DNA of 64,000 bases from Dipteris shenzhenensis (lineage: Eukaryota; Polypodiophyta; Polypodiopsida; Gleicheniales), in assembly GCA_047967505.1 (NCBI GenBank), contig CM106538.1; one strand, written 5' to 3'. Position 1 is the stretch's first letter. The number at the start of each line of letters is the position of its first letter. A program made the translations under genes and the position numbers. The notes under the pieces were generated by a model. That model was not told the DNA's origin. It ran no database searches and was given only the letters and a program-made list of their open reading frames with translations. Of the stretch, positions 1 through 11,890 are shown in pieces.

Positions 1-526
1 CGTTCCAGCTCTGCTTTCACTATCTCGTAGGGCACCTCGCAGACAACGGCGTGTTCTTTCCCAGTCTCGAGGCCTTTTCTCTCCACTTCCCTATTCCGCC
101 AGGCTAGTTCTTGCTTAACCATCTCTTGGATTTCTTGGTCCAGCAGAGGGGAGAAGCCTCCTTGCACCTTGCCGATAACCTCTTTAGCATAGGAAGGTGC
201 TTCCGTAGTTTTCGCCTCACCCGCTGGTCCTTGGGGACTGTTCTTGTCAGAGGTCTCAACAGCCTTGCCGCCCTCACCCACCCGACCCGTCTCCTCAGAC
301 TCACACATCCGGTCTGTCTCGAGGTTCTCGCTGACTGCTCGCTCGCATAGGCGGCGCTTGAAGGCCCTTCCTTCTATTCCATGCTTGGTAGGGAGAGTTA
401 CGACGGACGTGCACAGGCTCCGACACTCTTCCCGCTCTTTCATGAAATCCTCCCTGCACGCATGTTGATCCGCACTCAGTTGCAAATCCTTCAAAGGACC
501 TTCAAAAGATAATCTATGTATGACCA
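1..526 (-). CDS. Unrecognised open reading frame, 3' end beyond the left edge
   Basis: Read on the minus strand, a frame opens at an ATG at 526-524 and stays open to base 1, about 175 codons, with a second possible start at 443-441. The frame is closed upstream by a TAG near 560. The product is hydrophilic and charged, rich in Glu, Lys and Arg, with a short duplicated RLSFEG motif near its N terminus and KEVIGKVQGGFSPLLDQEIQ further on. Base composition is clearly more GC-rich than the flanks. No family was recognised. A gag-like or other retroelement protein is possible given the surroundings, but nothing in the sequence proves it. The frame opposite it on the plus strand looks like a shadow. 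Confidence 0.5.
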
Positions 527-2327
527 TCCCTTCAAAGGATAATCTATCGATGATCTATCCCTTGAAAGGCTAATAATAATCTGTTGACTCTGTTCCGTTT
601 AACTGTTCAACTTTAACAAAATTGAACCAACGAATGCTGCGAACCGCTAAGCTTCTTTTAAGAAGCACAAAGTTAAAAAAAGCATCGATAATCTATAAGC
701 CCTTAAAACTCTTCACAATTTTGGACACTCTGGGGTTCACCCTGCGCCTGAAATTAAATTCAAATGTTTTTACAACCAAAAATATATTCTATCAATGTTT
801 CCTCCATACTTTAATCAATTGAAGCCTTACTAATCTGTATCATGAGATTGATGCTCATCCTCTCAATCACTCATGGCCATTTCTTACATAGGGGTTCATT
901 TTTTATACTTATTTTGCAACCTTTTTTGGGCCCTTTTTTTTGGCATGGCAATTGGAGAAGCGTTGGTAAGACTTTTGGGCATGATCTTATCAATACAAGC
1001 ATTAGTATGCAAGTTGGTGTAGATGTTGATATAGGCATACTACAAGAATCGGTGCCACCCAATAGGTATACTAACATGTAATATACAAACCTTCATACTA
1101 ATGCTAGCATTCCTAACAAATTTATAGAATGTAATTTGCAATAGGAAACACAATTATTTTTACCTATAGGATTGATCATAAAATCTTTAAAAACATATAC
1201 ACCAAGTTGGGATCAAAAAACTCATATATTCACGATGAACTTCATATACAAATTGCCATAATGCAAGTATATCAACTCAGGGGAGTCACTATGTAAAAAC
1301 CCCATATAGCACGTGCAATCAAGGGGTGAACCCCCTAACTACATATTTTTATAGCCTATATGCACCCCCTTGGTAAATGTCAAGATGATAAAAGTATCCC
1401 TTATGTATGAAATTTTTCACTCTTTAAATTAAAAAACGCCTTATCTATGTATGTTTTTTGTAACTCCGTAGATATTTAAAACCCCTTATGTTGATTACAT
1501 GTGCTATCTTACATATTGTTTAGTGACCCCCCTGGGTATAGCAATCATCATAGACCCAAGGACAAGAAGCCCTCTCCATGGCAAAAATAATCAATTAGTA
1601 GAATTTACATCAAAGGTGTTAGGTTATAGATTGCAAAAATTACATGCAAGTGATGTATGATCATGAGATGCTGCAGTATGTCAAAACAACTGAGAGACAC
1701 ATAAAATCAAAAAATTATGACCAAATTACTCTTATTAAATCAACAAAACACTAATCTATAGCCTCACCCATACGTAGTTTTTTGGTTTACTAAGGACCCT
1801 AAAAAGTAACTGCTCGACATTATGTGAAAGACACAAGGCTTGGACAAAATAACCAACTGTGTTGTCAACAATGTAGATATAGAAGTCGCCCATTTCTTCT
1901 ACACTCCTCCTCATCAGGTGACTACGCCATCACCTGCTCATGCATAAATTGACCAATCACGTCAAGTGTCTACTCATGCATAGACTGACCAATCACCTCC
2001 TTCTCATGCATGGACCAATCGCTACCAATGATCCACGTAGAACTTACCTCCTCATGCACTCAAATCACGTGCCCAAATGTTAAGCATCACCTATGAGCCT
2101 TACTGCCAACATTCCCCCTCAGAAGACAAATGGGGGTGCGCAACAAAATATAATATCTACATGGCAACCACTACATCAACTATGTATTTGAAGATTTCCC
2201 CATGAAGAACCAAAACATCAAGGCTTATTAGAACAGACTAAAGTATGACCTTCTCACTAAGTGCCAAAGTCATTTCGATTACTGTGTGTTTATGAAAAAA
2301 ACTCCATAGTGTAATTTTGTGTTCAAA
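527..2327. other. Intergenic stretch without a supported gene
   Basis: AT-rich sequence with only short frames, none convincing. At 1918-2062 a motif around TCATGCATAGACTGACCAATCAC is imperfectly repeated about four times at roughly 45-bp spacing. Nothing else supportable was seen. Confidence 0.5.
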
Positions 2328-2468
2328 CACTACAAGACACGAGCCTCTTTCTAACGTTGTCTTCCAACGCTTCACGGGCGCGGGCACGAAGATCGTTGGT
2401 ACTGTCTGGCAGGTGGGGAAGGTGTCAGTGTGGACGTCAAAATATCTGTGGGTATGGCCCTTGGTATA

Positions 2469-2516
2469 TGTGTGGGTATAGGCATCAGTATATACTGATG
2501 CCTAGATACCCACACA
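2469..2516. repeat. Long subterminal palindrome of the CACTA relic
   Basis: A 48-bp near-perfect inverted repeat with arms TGTGTGGGTAT, AGGCATCAGTAT and their complements, broken only by a two-base bulge. Part of it (ATACTGATGCC, then TAGATACCCACACAT) is repeated directly at about 2521-2550. By position it corresponds to the GTCGCTATATAGCGAC palindromes of elements 1-3, so it is a candidate transposase-binding repeat of a different CACTA family. Confidence 0.6.
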
Positions 2517-2896
2517 TATAATATACTGATGCCTAGATACCCACACATATACCTCCTAACACCGCTCTTTCATCGACGCTTTTAGTGATGCTTTCATCGA
2601 AGCCTGGGTATATTTTTCCATACCGATGTTTTTATAGAACATCATTTGCAAGGGTCCTAAAATAATTTTGGACCACAAGTTTGGTCATTTAATGAAATAT
2701 AAAAATGTAAGAGTATGTACATCAAATTTGAGATCAAAACATTCATATATCGATAGTGAACTTAATTAACATACAAAATTAAGTACAAAATGTCACTATA
2801 AAAATGTGAGGGCCAAATTATACATGAGAAGTCTCGTCGATGTCAAAACTATGAATTAGTAATATTAACACCAACGGCTTCATATTGAGCCAAGTC

Positions 2897-5800
2897 TTAT
2901 GCGCCAAATATGTCTATCTCAAGGTTTACATATAATTGATCCCCTACATCATCATCCCCAATTGTATGTCTACCTGAGACTTGATCCTTTAGTTCAATAC
3001 TGGCCTCTAGTTCTCCCTCTTCTTTCCCAAAGTAGTGATCTCCACCTTCCATCATTACAGTGTCATTATCGTCACCTACTTCGTGCCCCATATCATCATC
3101 TTCACCCTCTTCCCTAGATCCATTGGCATCATTATTTGGATCTTATGCTGGCATCTACATATCCACATCCCTATCTTCAAAAATATATTTTGCTTCAAGG
3201 ATCAACAACTTGGATCATGTACCACCATCTTGGATCCAAACGATCCAGATAAAAGACCAGCTATGTTGAAGAGTATAAATTAGGTTCGTGTAATTATATT
3301 CATTTATGCTCAGGTATAAAAATATATGTATATGAGAATCTTCCAACGTTTGTTTGAAAATGAAGATATTAGCTTTTAATTAATTCATTAATGTGTACCT
3401 GTTCACAATGCTTTGGAAGAACAAAGGTATCACTTTCATTGGTCTACATTTTGATGGAGTCAATGGCAAAGAAACCACATTTGTCTCTCGTGACTATAGC
3501 ATTGGGACCATTGTAGAGAGTTCTAAACCATTTGACATCAAGAATGAAAATACTAAATCTTCTAAAATCAACTTCATAGATGTCACATATGATCCTACAA
3601 TAATCTAACTGCAAGGAGAGAAGATTGATATCAAAAGAACTTTCTCGGCTATCTTGTACAAAGTTCTCCATGACTCCACAATCATATGATGCAACTCTCC
3701 TTGAATCGATGTGTTCCATACAAAAATGCCACCCATGTGACCACAATGCACTATACTTTTTGTACTACAAAAGAACATGATTAAAACAATGAGGATGCAT
3801 TTTGTAGCAATTGTGATCATAAATACCCAAATTAAGTTGAAAGGTTAAAAACTTACATGTAGCAAACATCCAATTGCAAGCTCCCACTCTCAATTGGTTA
3901 CATCCTTTCCATCACGTTTGGCTTCACGAAGAGCTTCTTGTAGCCAATCACGGGACATGTGTCTGGGGAGAAGAGCAAGGCTTGGTGGATATGGCATCCT
4001 CCGCATATGCATGACTCTAAATCTCGCCCTCTCATTGATTCTTTTTGCTTTGGCCTCTTCATATCTCTCCACCCATCTTTTTGCTTTGGCCTCTTCATAT
4101 CTCTCCACCCATCTTTGCATCTCTGGAGGAGTATTGAGGACACAAAACTTATTGAGCTTAAAGCCATCCCTCTGCCATGCTTTCTTCGGGTCTAGCTCTT
4201 TGCCTTACAAATCCCTTCAAGGTTTTCATAAACCATTCAAGGAAAAATATCCAATGACAATGAACAGTTCTTGCAATGGTGACCTCATTAACTACATGTA
4301 CAAGCAAGTGCACCTGAGTCATCATAATGCTTGAGGGAAAGTGTTTCTCAAGCAAGCACACTACTTCAATGGAGTCCACATTAGCCTCTCGATGCTCGAT
4401 ACAGAGATCTCTTTTTGTGAGATCCACCTATTTCACATGCACTTGTAATATTCAATATTTTATACCCATCATTTAAAACTGTATGAAATATAACAAAGGT
4501 GATATGATAGTAAGCATACTTGACAATGCCAATGATCTTGTAGATAGCAGTTTTAACATCTTGTAATAAGCATCCTCTCACTTTAGTTGGGAGGAAAAAC
4601 TACCTAAGCAATAAAGGAGTTAATCATAACAATGTGACACAATCATATAAGTAAATTAGACGAAAGCATCAAAATCTTAGATCTGTATACTCTTCTTTCA
4701 AGCTAACATGTAGAATACCTATAAGACCTTGTGCCAATCATGGGACTTGAGGCCACTAAGCTTATTGTCCCTTGTAAATGCTCTCAAGCAACGCATGTGT
4801 CCCATGGGTGTCTGAAAAAGATGCAATATCTGCCATGACCCTTGCCTCCTCTCCCTTGGGAAGGATCCATGGTGCCTTTTGGAGAACGATTCGTGGAGGA
4901 CCCACTTGGGTTCCTGAACCACCCTCTTGAGTTGTAGAACCATGCTCTTTAGTTCTACACACACGCTCTTGGGGCCACAAGTGAGCTCGAGGGGTGCACT
5001 ACTATGACTTACTAGGTATCATGTGCGTTCAAAGGGTATTCTAAAAACCTCTCAACTAATTTTTTTAAATCAATAAAACCACCCCTCTTTACTCATGAAC
5101 TAACAGATTTTTTTTGTAAAATTGAATTAAAAAACCCCTCCTGTTATTGTAATCCTGTTAAATGTTTTCCAAAAGTGGGATTAAAATACCCCTCCTTTTG
5201 AATGCACGTGGTACACTAAAATTTTGGAAGGTGAACCCCTCGAGCAAGTGAGGCATCCTTCCCATCTCTCATGCGAGCCTTCTCACACTCCCCTTGTGTC
5301 TTTGTCACCAACCAAGTGTGTCCAAATAGAAGCTTGCACATTCTTGAAGATATGCATGGGATCCAAGAGGTGATTGACTTGTAAGTCGCCCCAATATGGA
5401 AGCTCATGAAAGATAGACAACCAGTCCATACCTGAAGGTCCATACCTGAAGGAGGCTCCTCACTATTAGTTGTCCCAGACCAAATCCAATCACTTGCCTT
5501 CCTAGAAACCGGTGGTGGATCAAGTTGACCTTCACATGTAAGATGATCAAGTGAAAGATAATGAGCATGACCTTCATAAACCATCTTCCTCATATGTTTG
5601 GAGTATTGCGCATTCAAAATAGGGCCACAAATAGGACAAGCATGGTACCCTTGTGTTTTCAGTCCTACATAAATGCACGGTATAGGCATGCAAAAGAATA
5701 TATCTGCACACTCCCCAAATCCTCGATAGTCATGCATGGTCCACATAAAAATTCCCCTAATCATGATGCACCTATCCGCGGCTCGCCTCGGGGCTCTAGA

Positions 5801-7043
5801 AATATCAAAGACAAATATGCCCCTCCATAGGGTCTATAGCTCCTCGATCAAGGGTGCCATGTACACATCCATATTTTTGGCCTTTTACTTCCTCGACACA
5901 AGTAGGGAAAGCATTAGGTGTCCTTTCTTTATTGTTAGCCATGGTGGGATATTGTAGTTCACCAAGACTATGAGCCATGTCGACCAAGATGTGGAGCATA
6001 ACTCGAAAGGGTTCATGCCATCCATTGCGATGTAAGCTATGTGTCTCGCTCATTGCAAAGTTTGGCCACATGTTGTCAACATGCTTCAAAGCAGTAGAAT
6101 CTGCTAGGATCTCCAAAATGTCATGGTGGATAGGTGTGTGTCATGCCACATCATCAGTTGTGCAATGGAGTCGCATCTGAACATATTCTATATTTTGGGG
6201 ATGATGGGAAAATGTCTCAGGACCGTCACTAGCATTGTATCCCCTAGCAAGTCATCTCTATAACGCAGTGCTCCACACTTTGGGAAATTAACCAAATCGC
6301 CATACTTGCAATGAAACAAAATACAATCATTAGGGCAAGCGTGGATGTTGTCATAATCCATCCCAACCATCGTCAACATCTTCTTTGCTTCATCTCTGGA
6401 ATTGGGCATGGTATTTGGGACATGCAACATCTTCTGGAGCAACCAATTACAATTTGCATATCCAAGAAACTTGTGAATGGGATACTAACTGATTAAAATA
6501 ATTTATAGGAAAGAGACTAAGATCCAGGCTTCAAACCTCATCAAGGCTGACAAACGTGTGTCTTACCATCCATACTTTGCTTGCAAATTCAAGATCGAGA
6601 GGCAAGCTAGTAGTTTTGACATCCTCGCACCATCATACAACAGTGTTGATGCCAAATCTCGCATCACAGTCTCATGCTCAAACATCTCACCCCCATGTAT
6701 CTCCCATGGTGCCTCCAAAAAAGGAATCTATCATGTTTGCCATACCCTCGTCCTCCTCTAGAGGATTATCCTTAAGATCATCTTGATCGAAGTGTGGTGG
6801 CAGTGCACATGCTCTCTTTCATCATTCAAATATAATTGGCTTACTGATGATGCACTAGCATGTCGATGCACATCCTCTTCTGGTGGCGCCTCTCCATACA
6901 TCTGCAAGTGGTGCACGACAATACGACGCTGATTGATGAACCCCTCGCATGTAATGCATGCAAGGGCAATAAAATCTCTCATGAAGCCACTCCAACAAAC
7001 TCCCGGCAAGTGGCCCCCTATCTAATGAGCTATCACTACTCAT
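2897..7043 (-). pseudogene. tnp2-type CACTA transposase relic
   Basis: Homologous in pieces to the tnp2 gene of element 2. From the ATG at 7043-7041 the N-terminal piece has the Cys cluster (ERFYCPC). The segment at 6442-6188 has MLQKMLHVPNTMP and DDCILF-like sequence. The segment at 6116-5216 covers the Transposase_21 core with WTMHDYRGFGEC and GYHACPICGP. DUF4218-like sequence lies at 4427-4158 and 4120-3890, DUF4216-like sequence at 3746-3444 (YEVDFRRF, VKWFRTLYNGP) and the acidic tail at 3091-2897 (DDDVGDQL, LEIDIFG). Frames change repeatedly, a 42-bp coding duplication lies at about 4030-4113, and a MITE interrupts the gene at 5017-5215, so it cannot be functional. It shares an in-frame TGA with element 2 at the GGAGTGTGAGAAG position. 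Confidence 0.8.
5017..5215. mobile_element. MITE-like insertion inside the tnp2 relic
   Basis: About 200 bp with imperfect terminal inverted repeats: GTATCATGTGCGTTCAAA at the left and, read inward from the right, GTACCACGTGCATTCAAA. ACTA lies immediately outside both ends, a candidate 4-bp target duplication. There is no coding capacity. A diverged relative lies at about 21,765-21,925, sharing CCCCTCTTTACT, TTGTAATCCTGTTAAAT and CCTTTTGA. The superfamily is not assigned. Confidence 0.6.
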
Positions 7044-7200
7044 CCTCTCCACCTGCACACATCCACAACAATCCCCCAAGACAAGTCAAACACCCAAACA
7101 CCCAGATTCCTCCAAACCTAAACCCTAAACCCTTAGTGTTTCATCGATACAGGCATCAATATATACTGACATCCATACAAACCTCCATAGACACCTATTT

Positions 7201-7500
7201 CATTAATTTTGGACTCGTGCACTATCCAAATTCATTTTGTGAGATAATTTTGGATAAAACATTAAAAAAAAAGAGGCTCTTATAAAACAAAACATTGAGT
7301 CAAAAAGGAAGATTTTAAAAAATCAAATTAGAAAAAATGACGTGAGATGTTATTAAAACTAGAGTACATTAAAAATAGAGGACATCACATTGTTAAAAGA
7401 GACAAAAAGTAAGATTTTAAAAAATCAAATTCGAAAAAATGGCGTGACATGTTATGAAAACTAGAGTACATTTCAAAAAGAGCACATCACATTTGTACAA
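7201..7500. repeat. AT-rich direct repeat, ~102-bp period
   Basis: AAGATTTTAAAAAATCAAAT begins at 7309 and again at 7411, and each copy is followed by GAAAAAATG, an ACTAGAGTACAT block and a CACATCACATT block. Two imperfect units are present. No gene is seen. Confidence 0.6.
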
Positions 7501-7574
7501 GAAGCAGATATCATATAATTCAAAGCCATATGGTGTCAAAAAACACCTTAATACAGTCTCTCTTATCTTCTTAA

Positions 7575-8016
7575 TCACCCAAAGTCTAGAAGATCTCTCT
7601 CAACAACCCAATCTTTCACTACCTCCACAGCTATATCCTCAACGTAATTACATGCGAAGAAGAAATTTAAGCAATCACAAATTGTTTCTTTATAATTTCT
7701 CTGAGAGGCTCTTATTGTTCTCTCAGCATCCGCATCAAATTGCCCATGATGAGAGCTGCGATAACGCAGGTTACTTAAGAAGTCTAAGAGATCGTCGTGC
7801 TTTTATCATACGTCTTAAAAGTCTTTCACTCTCTGCTATCTTGAGAGTCTCCTCCCTCTCTACGTGCCTTTGTGCATCAAATTCCTCTCTCTCCATGTGT
7901 GTCAAAGGAGAACCTTGTCGAATTCTGGCCTCTCTCTGTGCTCCTTGGTCAGCAATCCATTCTTTGAGATTGTTAATTCTGAACTCCACATCTTCGACAA
8001 TGCCAAGGACATCCAT
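7575..8016 (-). pseudogene. Hypothetical protein, probable frameshifted gene
   Basis: From the ATG at 8016-8014 the minus strand encodes a charged, helix-rich segment (MDVLGIVEDVEFRINNLK, then MEREEFDAQRHVEREE) that stops at 7771. In the next frame, from about 7805, the sequence continues as coherent protein (DDLLDFLSNLRYRSSHHGQF, then ADAERTIRASQRNYKE and FFACNYVEDIAVEVV) to a TGA at 7575-7577. A single one-base shift near 7800 would join both parts into about 145 residues. No domain was recognised. The plus-strand frame over the same bases (7454-8089) has a Ser/Leu-rich, shadow-like composition and is not annotated. Confidence 0.5.
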
Positions 8017-8060
8017 GGGTGGGGAGATGATAAAGAAAGGGAGATGGACTATGATGCAAG

Positions 8061-8330
8061 AAAGAAGAGAGTGTCTGTGGAAGGACTAGGATGGAAGAAT
8101 ACAAGTTAATGAGAAGCACTAGGATGGATGAAAGAAGAGAGTGTTTGTGGAAGAACTAGGATAGAAGAATACAAGTTATCAGGATGGATGAAAGAAGAGA
8201 GTGTTTGTGGAAGGACTAGGATAGAAGAATACAAGTTACTCAGAAGGACTAGGATGTAAGAAATAAGAGAGTGTTTGTGGAAGGACTAGGATGGAAGATT
8301 ACAAGTGCACTAAGGCACAATGTGTTCACT
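8061..8330. repeat. Tandem GAAGAGAGTGTTTGTGG repeats, 60-70 bp
   Basis: The block AAAGAAGAGAGTGTTTGTGG followed by AAGGACTAGGATGGAAGAAT recurs at about 8061, 8131, 8191 and 8261, giving four imperfect units. The stretch from 8331 to 8575 repeats GGTTGGAATAAAGT and GAGCATTGGGAATG blocks and has no gene. Confidence 0.8.
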
Positions 8331-8575
8331 ATGATAAGGATAAGGGTTGGAATAAAGTAAGTGGAGATTGTCCAACTGAATAAAATTTTGCGGAGCATTG
8401 GGAATGCTATACTTTAAGTGAGTGGAGCATTGGGAATTGATACTTACGAGTGAAATATATTACAAGTGAGAGAGAGAGAGAGCGATATGATAAGGATAAG
8501 GGTTGGAATAAAGTGAGAGAAGCATTGGGAATGCTCTACTTTAAGTGAGTGGAGACTGTCCAACTGAATAAAATT

Positions 8576-9117
8576 CTCATCACACAAGGATTTATTTCCA
8601 AATAATCACATCATCACACATTCATATCATAAAATTGTGTGCATGAAGAAATATATTACATCATCACATATTCATATCAAAATTCTCATCACACAAGGAT
8701 TTATTTCCAAATAATCACATCATCACACATTCATATCATAAAATTGTGTGCATGAAGAAATATATTACAAATATTACATCATCACATATTCATATCAAAA
8801 TTCTCATCACACAAGGATTTATTTCCAAATAATCACATCATCACACATTCATATCATAAAATTGTGTGCATGAAGAAATATATTACAAATATTACATCAT
8901 CACATATTCATATCAAAATTCTCATCACACAAGGATTTATTTCCAAATAATCACATCATCACACATTCATATCATAAAATTGTGTGCATGAAGAAATATA
9001 TTACAAATATTACATCATCACATATTCATATCAAAATTCTCATCACACAAGGATTTATTTCCAAATAATCACATCATCATACATTCATATCATAAAATTG
9101 TGTGCATGAAATAATTA
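8576..9117. repeat. 118-bp tandem repeat, about 4.5 units
   Basis: CTCATCACACAAGGATTTAT begins at 8576, 8685, 8803, 8921 and 9039. The first spacing is 109 bp and the next three are exactly 118 bp, with near-identity between units, so the array is recent. Units contain ATCACATCATCACACATTC and AAATTGTGTGCATGAAG. No coding potential. Confidence 0.95.
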
Positions 9118-9227
9118 TATAAATATCATCAGTAAATGCCACTTAAGTAATAAGTCACAAATTGGTGTATAATCAACAAAAACTACAAACACAACATCAT
9201 ACATGCATCACAACTCTTCTGATGCTT

Positions 9228-10130
9228 CTAGTGGAGACTGTGGCAACTCTTTTGATGCTTCCAATGGAGGCTGTGGTGCTCTAGATGTACACTCAGTCTC
9301 TCCTCAGTCTCTACTTCTTCTGTAGTATGTAGTGCTTTCAGAGTAGACTCAGTATCCTCTTCCTTAAATGCAAAAGCGGAGGCTGTGGCAACTCTTCTGA
9401 TGCTTCCAGTGGAGGCTGTGGTGCTGTTGTAGGTGTACACTGGGTCTCTACTTCTTCTATAATGTGCAGTGCTTTCATAGTAGACTCAGTCTCCTCTTCC
9501 TTAAATGCAAGCTCTGATATTGCTTCAGTTGCACGTTGTATTCCAATGGCAGCAATTAGGTCTCGAATGATTTCAGCCCTAAACAATTGTATATCCTCCT
9601 CTAAATATTTCAGCTCCAAAGAGTCTTCCGATGAGATCTATGGCTTAAGTGAGAAAATTTCTTTGAAAATCAACATGCAATTGTAGGCAACTCTCCACCC
9701 ACAACTATGGCTATCTTCCTGCTCCACTACTGAACGCTTTTGGAAGTCTACCGAGTCTTTGTAATGTCCTGTTTCTCTGATAGCAGATACCAACTTCTCA
9801 ATCGACCTACTCATCATGACATATTAAAAAAACTTAGTGTGTCTATTACATAAGGTACATAATATAGAAGTAACAACAGATTAATAGAATACTTACGTTT
9901 GCATTGAGCCATGAAAGCCTACAATCGAGTTAACAAACCAACAATAGTTGTCTTCAAGGTCCCAAACCACCAGACTCCAATGTTCCCTACACAAATAATT
10001 AAGAACCATTATTATTTAACACAATGTTGCCAGTATAAGATGAAAATAAAGGTTGCCATGATACTTACATCTCATGATATGCCATAAATAGGACTCGCAC
10101 GCCATGTAAATGTAAAGGCTATAACAATTT
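9228..10130 (-). pseudogene. Ulp1-like (Peptidase_C48) gene relic, minus-strand copy
   Basis: Minus-strand exons show a Ulp1/SUMO-protease-type cysteine peptidase. A partial exon near 10,100 reads GVRVLFMAYHE. The His exon (about 9994-9897) reads HWSLVVWDLEDNYCWFVNS, with catalytic His and Asp, and ends at a GTAAGT donor. The Cys exon (from about 9809) reads VVEQEDSHSCGWRVAYNCML, matching the Gln-x-Asp-x3-Cys-Gly signature. An in-frame TAG at 9640-9638 interrupts the tail, which continues as LKYLEEDIQLFRAEIIRDL. The last ~270 bp hold a duplicated coding block (KEEETEST and KEEDTEST). The gene is truncated upstream at about 10,130. Ulp1 enzymes process SUMO, and transposon-borne copies are common in plants. 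The role here is unknown. Confidence 0.75.
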
Positions 10131-10149
10131 ACAAACATCAACTATTGTC

Positions 10150-10496
10150 TTTCTGCTATCGCTAAGGATAGGAGAAAGGGCTTCTTTATAGTTGCTAATT
10201 CTTTAGTTCATAAATTATTACAGGTATTTCAATGTTGTGGTGAGAGAAGATATGTAGTGATAATCACCAAAGTTCTAAGTCCTACAGTGCATTTAGAATA
10301 TCCACATGGAGACTTTGAAACATTGGGTGATATTTTTTATATGCAAGCACATAGAACTCTTTGGGACCGATATGAAATCATTCCTAATATATTCCTTCAA
10401 GATATTAAGAGACCTTTTATTGAGGGGAAAGAAGTTGAGATGTTGCCTTGCTCAGGAGAATTGTTAGCACTTGGCATATCTAAGGGCTATGCTTAG
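10150..10496 (+). CDS. Hypothetical open reading frame fragment
   Basis: A plus-strand frame runs open from about 10,150 (KDRRKGFFIVANSLVHKLLQ) to a TAG at 10,494-10,496. It includes VVIITKVLSPTVHLEYPHGD, then DIFYMQAHRTLWDRYEIIP. The amino-acid composition looks like real protein. No start codon is obvious before an ATG at 10,257. It begins next to the truncated end of the Ulp1 relic and is followed by a Ty3 integrase scrap, so it is probably another transposon-derived fragment. Family not recognised. Confidence 0.35.
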
Positions 10497-10603
10497 AATC
10501 TTATTTGTATGGTGGAGGTAAGTATGCTTGTTAGAGCTATATATAGCTCGCCCTAACTCAGCCTAGTCCTCAACTATATATATGCCTACGAAGGGTGACA
10601 TTA

Positions 10604-10747
10604 GACATCAAGTTCAAAGTGTTCAAAAAAGGAGATTTAGTGTTAATGTTTAACATAAAGCTGGGGAAAATGCCAGTAAACTTCAAGCTCACATATGATG
10701 GCCCCTTCAAGGTGCTTGAAGTTTTTGATCAAGGTACATGCATTTGA
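10604..10747 (+). pseudogene. Ty3-type integrase C-terminal scrap
   Basis: The frame reads IKFKVFKKGDLVLMFNIKLG, then VNFKLTYDGPFKVLEVFDQG, and ends in TGA at 10,745-10,747. The pattern GDLVL...K...F.....GPF.V is the C-terminal, SH3-like end of Ty3/gypsy integrase. No protease, RT or LTR sequence was found beside it, so it is a fragment. Confidence 0.65.
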
Positions 10748-11639
10748 CAAATTAGTCAATGGTTTCAGGCTCAAACCTTGTATTAGACTTGACCCCACTC
10801 AAGAAAAGATAAGTACAATCTCTTTGCAACTTTGCAAAGACATCAATCAAGATGATATATATGTTTTAGCTATTCAAATTGAATATAGATTTGTCTTCAA
10901 CGGACTCTAATTGTAGTTCGGCATACACAAATTGAACGTGTTGTTTCATCTATAGAAACATTTAAGTATGCTCTAACCCCTACCAGTCTAATGCCATAAG
11001 TGATGCAAGTACGCCAAACTTAAACGATGCACTCACAATGGTGAGCCTGGCCCCAATGACCATCCAACAACCATCCAACGAGGCAAGATCTAACTCTGAC
11101 TCCACTGACAAGTGCCAACAAGTGGGTAAATGTCTCTGACTCCGATCCACCTGACACATGTGACATTACTCATCCCATTCAACCCCACTCCCTCCGACAT
11201 CTGCTTTTGCTCTGCTTCACGCAAATGGGAACACTACGCCTCCGATCCAACTACTATTTCACAATCCGACACAGCTCTGATGTACAAAAGAGTTTTTGAG
11301 AGTTCCTCGACCCTACTCCAACAAAAAGGGAATTTGTCTCACACGCACTACATCCTCTATATCGACAGGGCAACCAAAGGACAGGAAAAGGATGTACATG
11401 GTATGAATCTGACCCTTGTCGACAAGCCTGTTCACTTAGATGAGGCTCACACCCCACAATAGCCATTGTCCCCAACATCTCCCCATGACAAACTCCACCA
11501 TCAAGCATACCTCCCATAGTGCCAAACAAAAGATGATAAGTAGTCCCTCACACATGCCGAAAACCACTGCAAGTTCATTGCATGTAGCACTCACAGACCG
11601 TCCATCACAACAAGACAAAGCACCCATAGACACGCACAC
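10748..11639. other. No supported gene
   Basis: Only short overlapping frames on both strands, without recognisable motifs. A region rich in CTGAC/TCCGA words at 11,090-11,290 gives no conserved protein. Confidence 0.4.
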
Positions 11640-11890
11640 AGACGCATTTAGTGAACTAAATAAAAAACTTACGGGTGCGTCTATTTGTGGTCTATTTTCG
11701 CATCTGGAGACCCGCATCTACTAGCGTGTCTATATAGCAGATACACGTGTGTATAGACATGCATTCAGACACTTAAATAGACGCTTTTATAAACACGTTT
11801 ATAGATGCAAAAATAAACGCTTGTCGAACAGATAGACGCATATATAGATGCATTTATAGATGCACTGATAGATGTGCTTTATTATTATTT
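11640..11890. repeat. TAGATGC/AGACGC repeat cluster, probable CACTA subterminal region
   Basis: Many close copies of TATAGATGC, ATAGACGC and related words (for example GACGCATATATAGATGC and ATAGATGCACTGATAG), preceded by CTTACGGGTGCGTC, which resembles the CACGGGCGC block just inside the tnpA-side ends of elements 1-3. It lies about 270 bp beyond the stop of a minus-strand Transposase_24 tail, the same order as in element 2. No CACTAC terminus was located. Confidence 0.5.

Larger units (their letters stand above)
2328..7200 (-). mobile_element. Degenerate CACTA (En/Spm) relic
   Basis: An old CACTA element oriented with tnp2 on the minus strand. The left end reads CACTACAAGACACGAG and is followed some 45 bp later by CACGGGCGC, the same block found just inside one terminus of elements 1-3. 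A subterminal palindrome at 2469-2516 recurs as a degraded half near 7150-7190 (GGCATCAATATATACTGACA), marking the other subterminal region. No matching right terminus or target duplication could be identified, so the right limit is approximate. The interior is a frameshifted tnp2 copy interrupted by a small MITE. It belongs to the same superfamily as elements 1 and 2 but is much more diverged. Confidence 0.6.

Noticed and set aside
7454-8089. 211-residue plus-strand frame
   Set aside because: Ser/Leu/Arg-rich shadow. The minus strand has coherent charged protein in two adjoining frames over the same bases.
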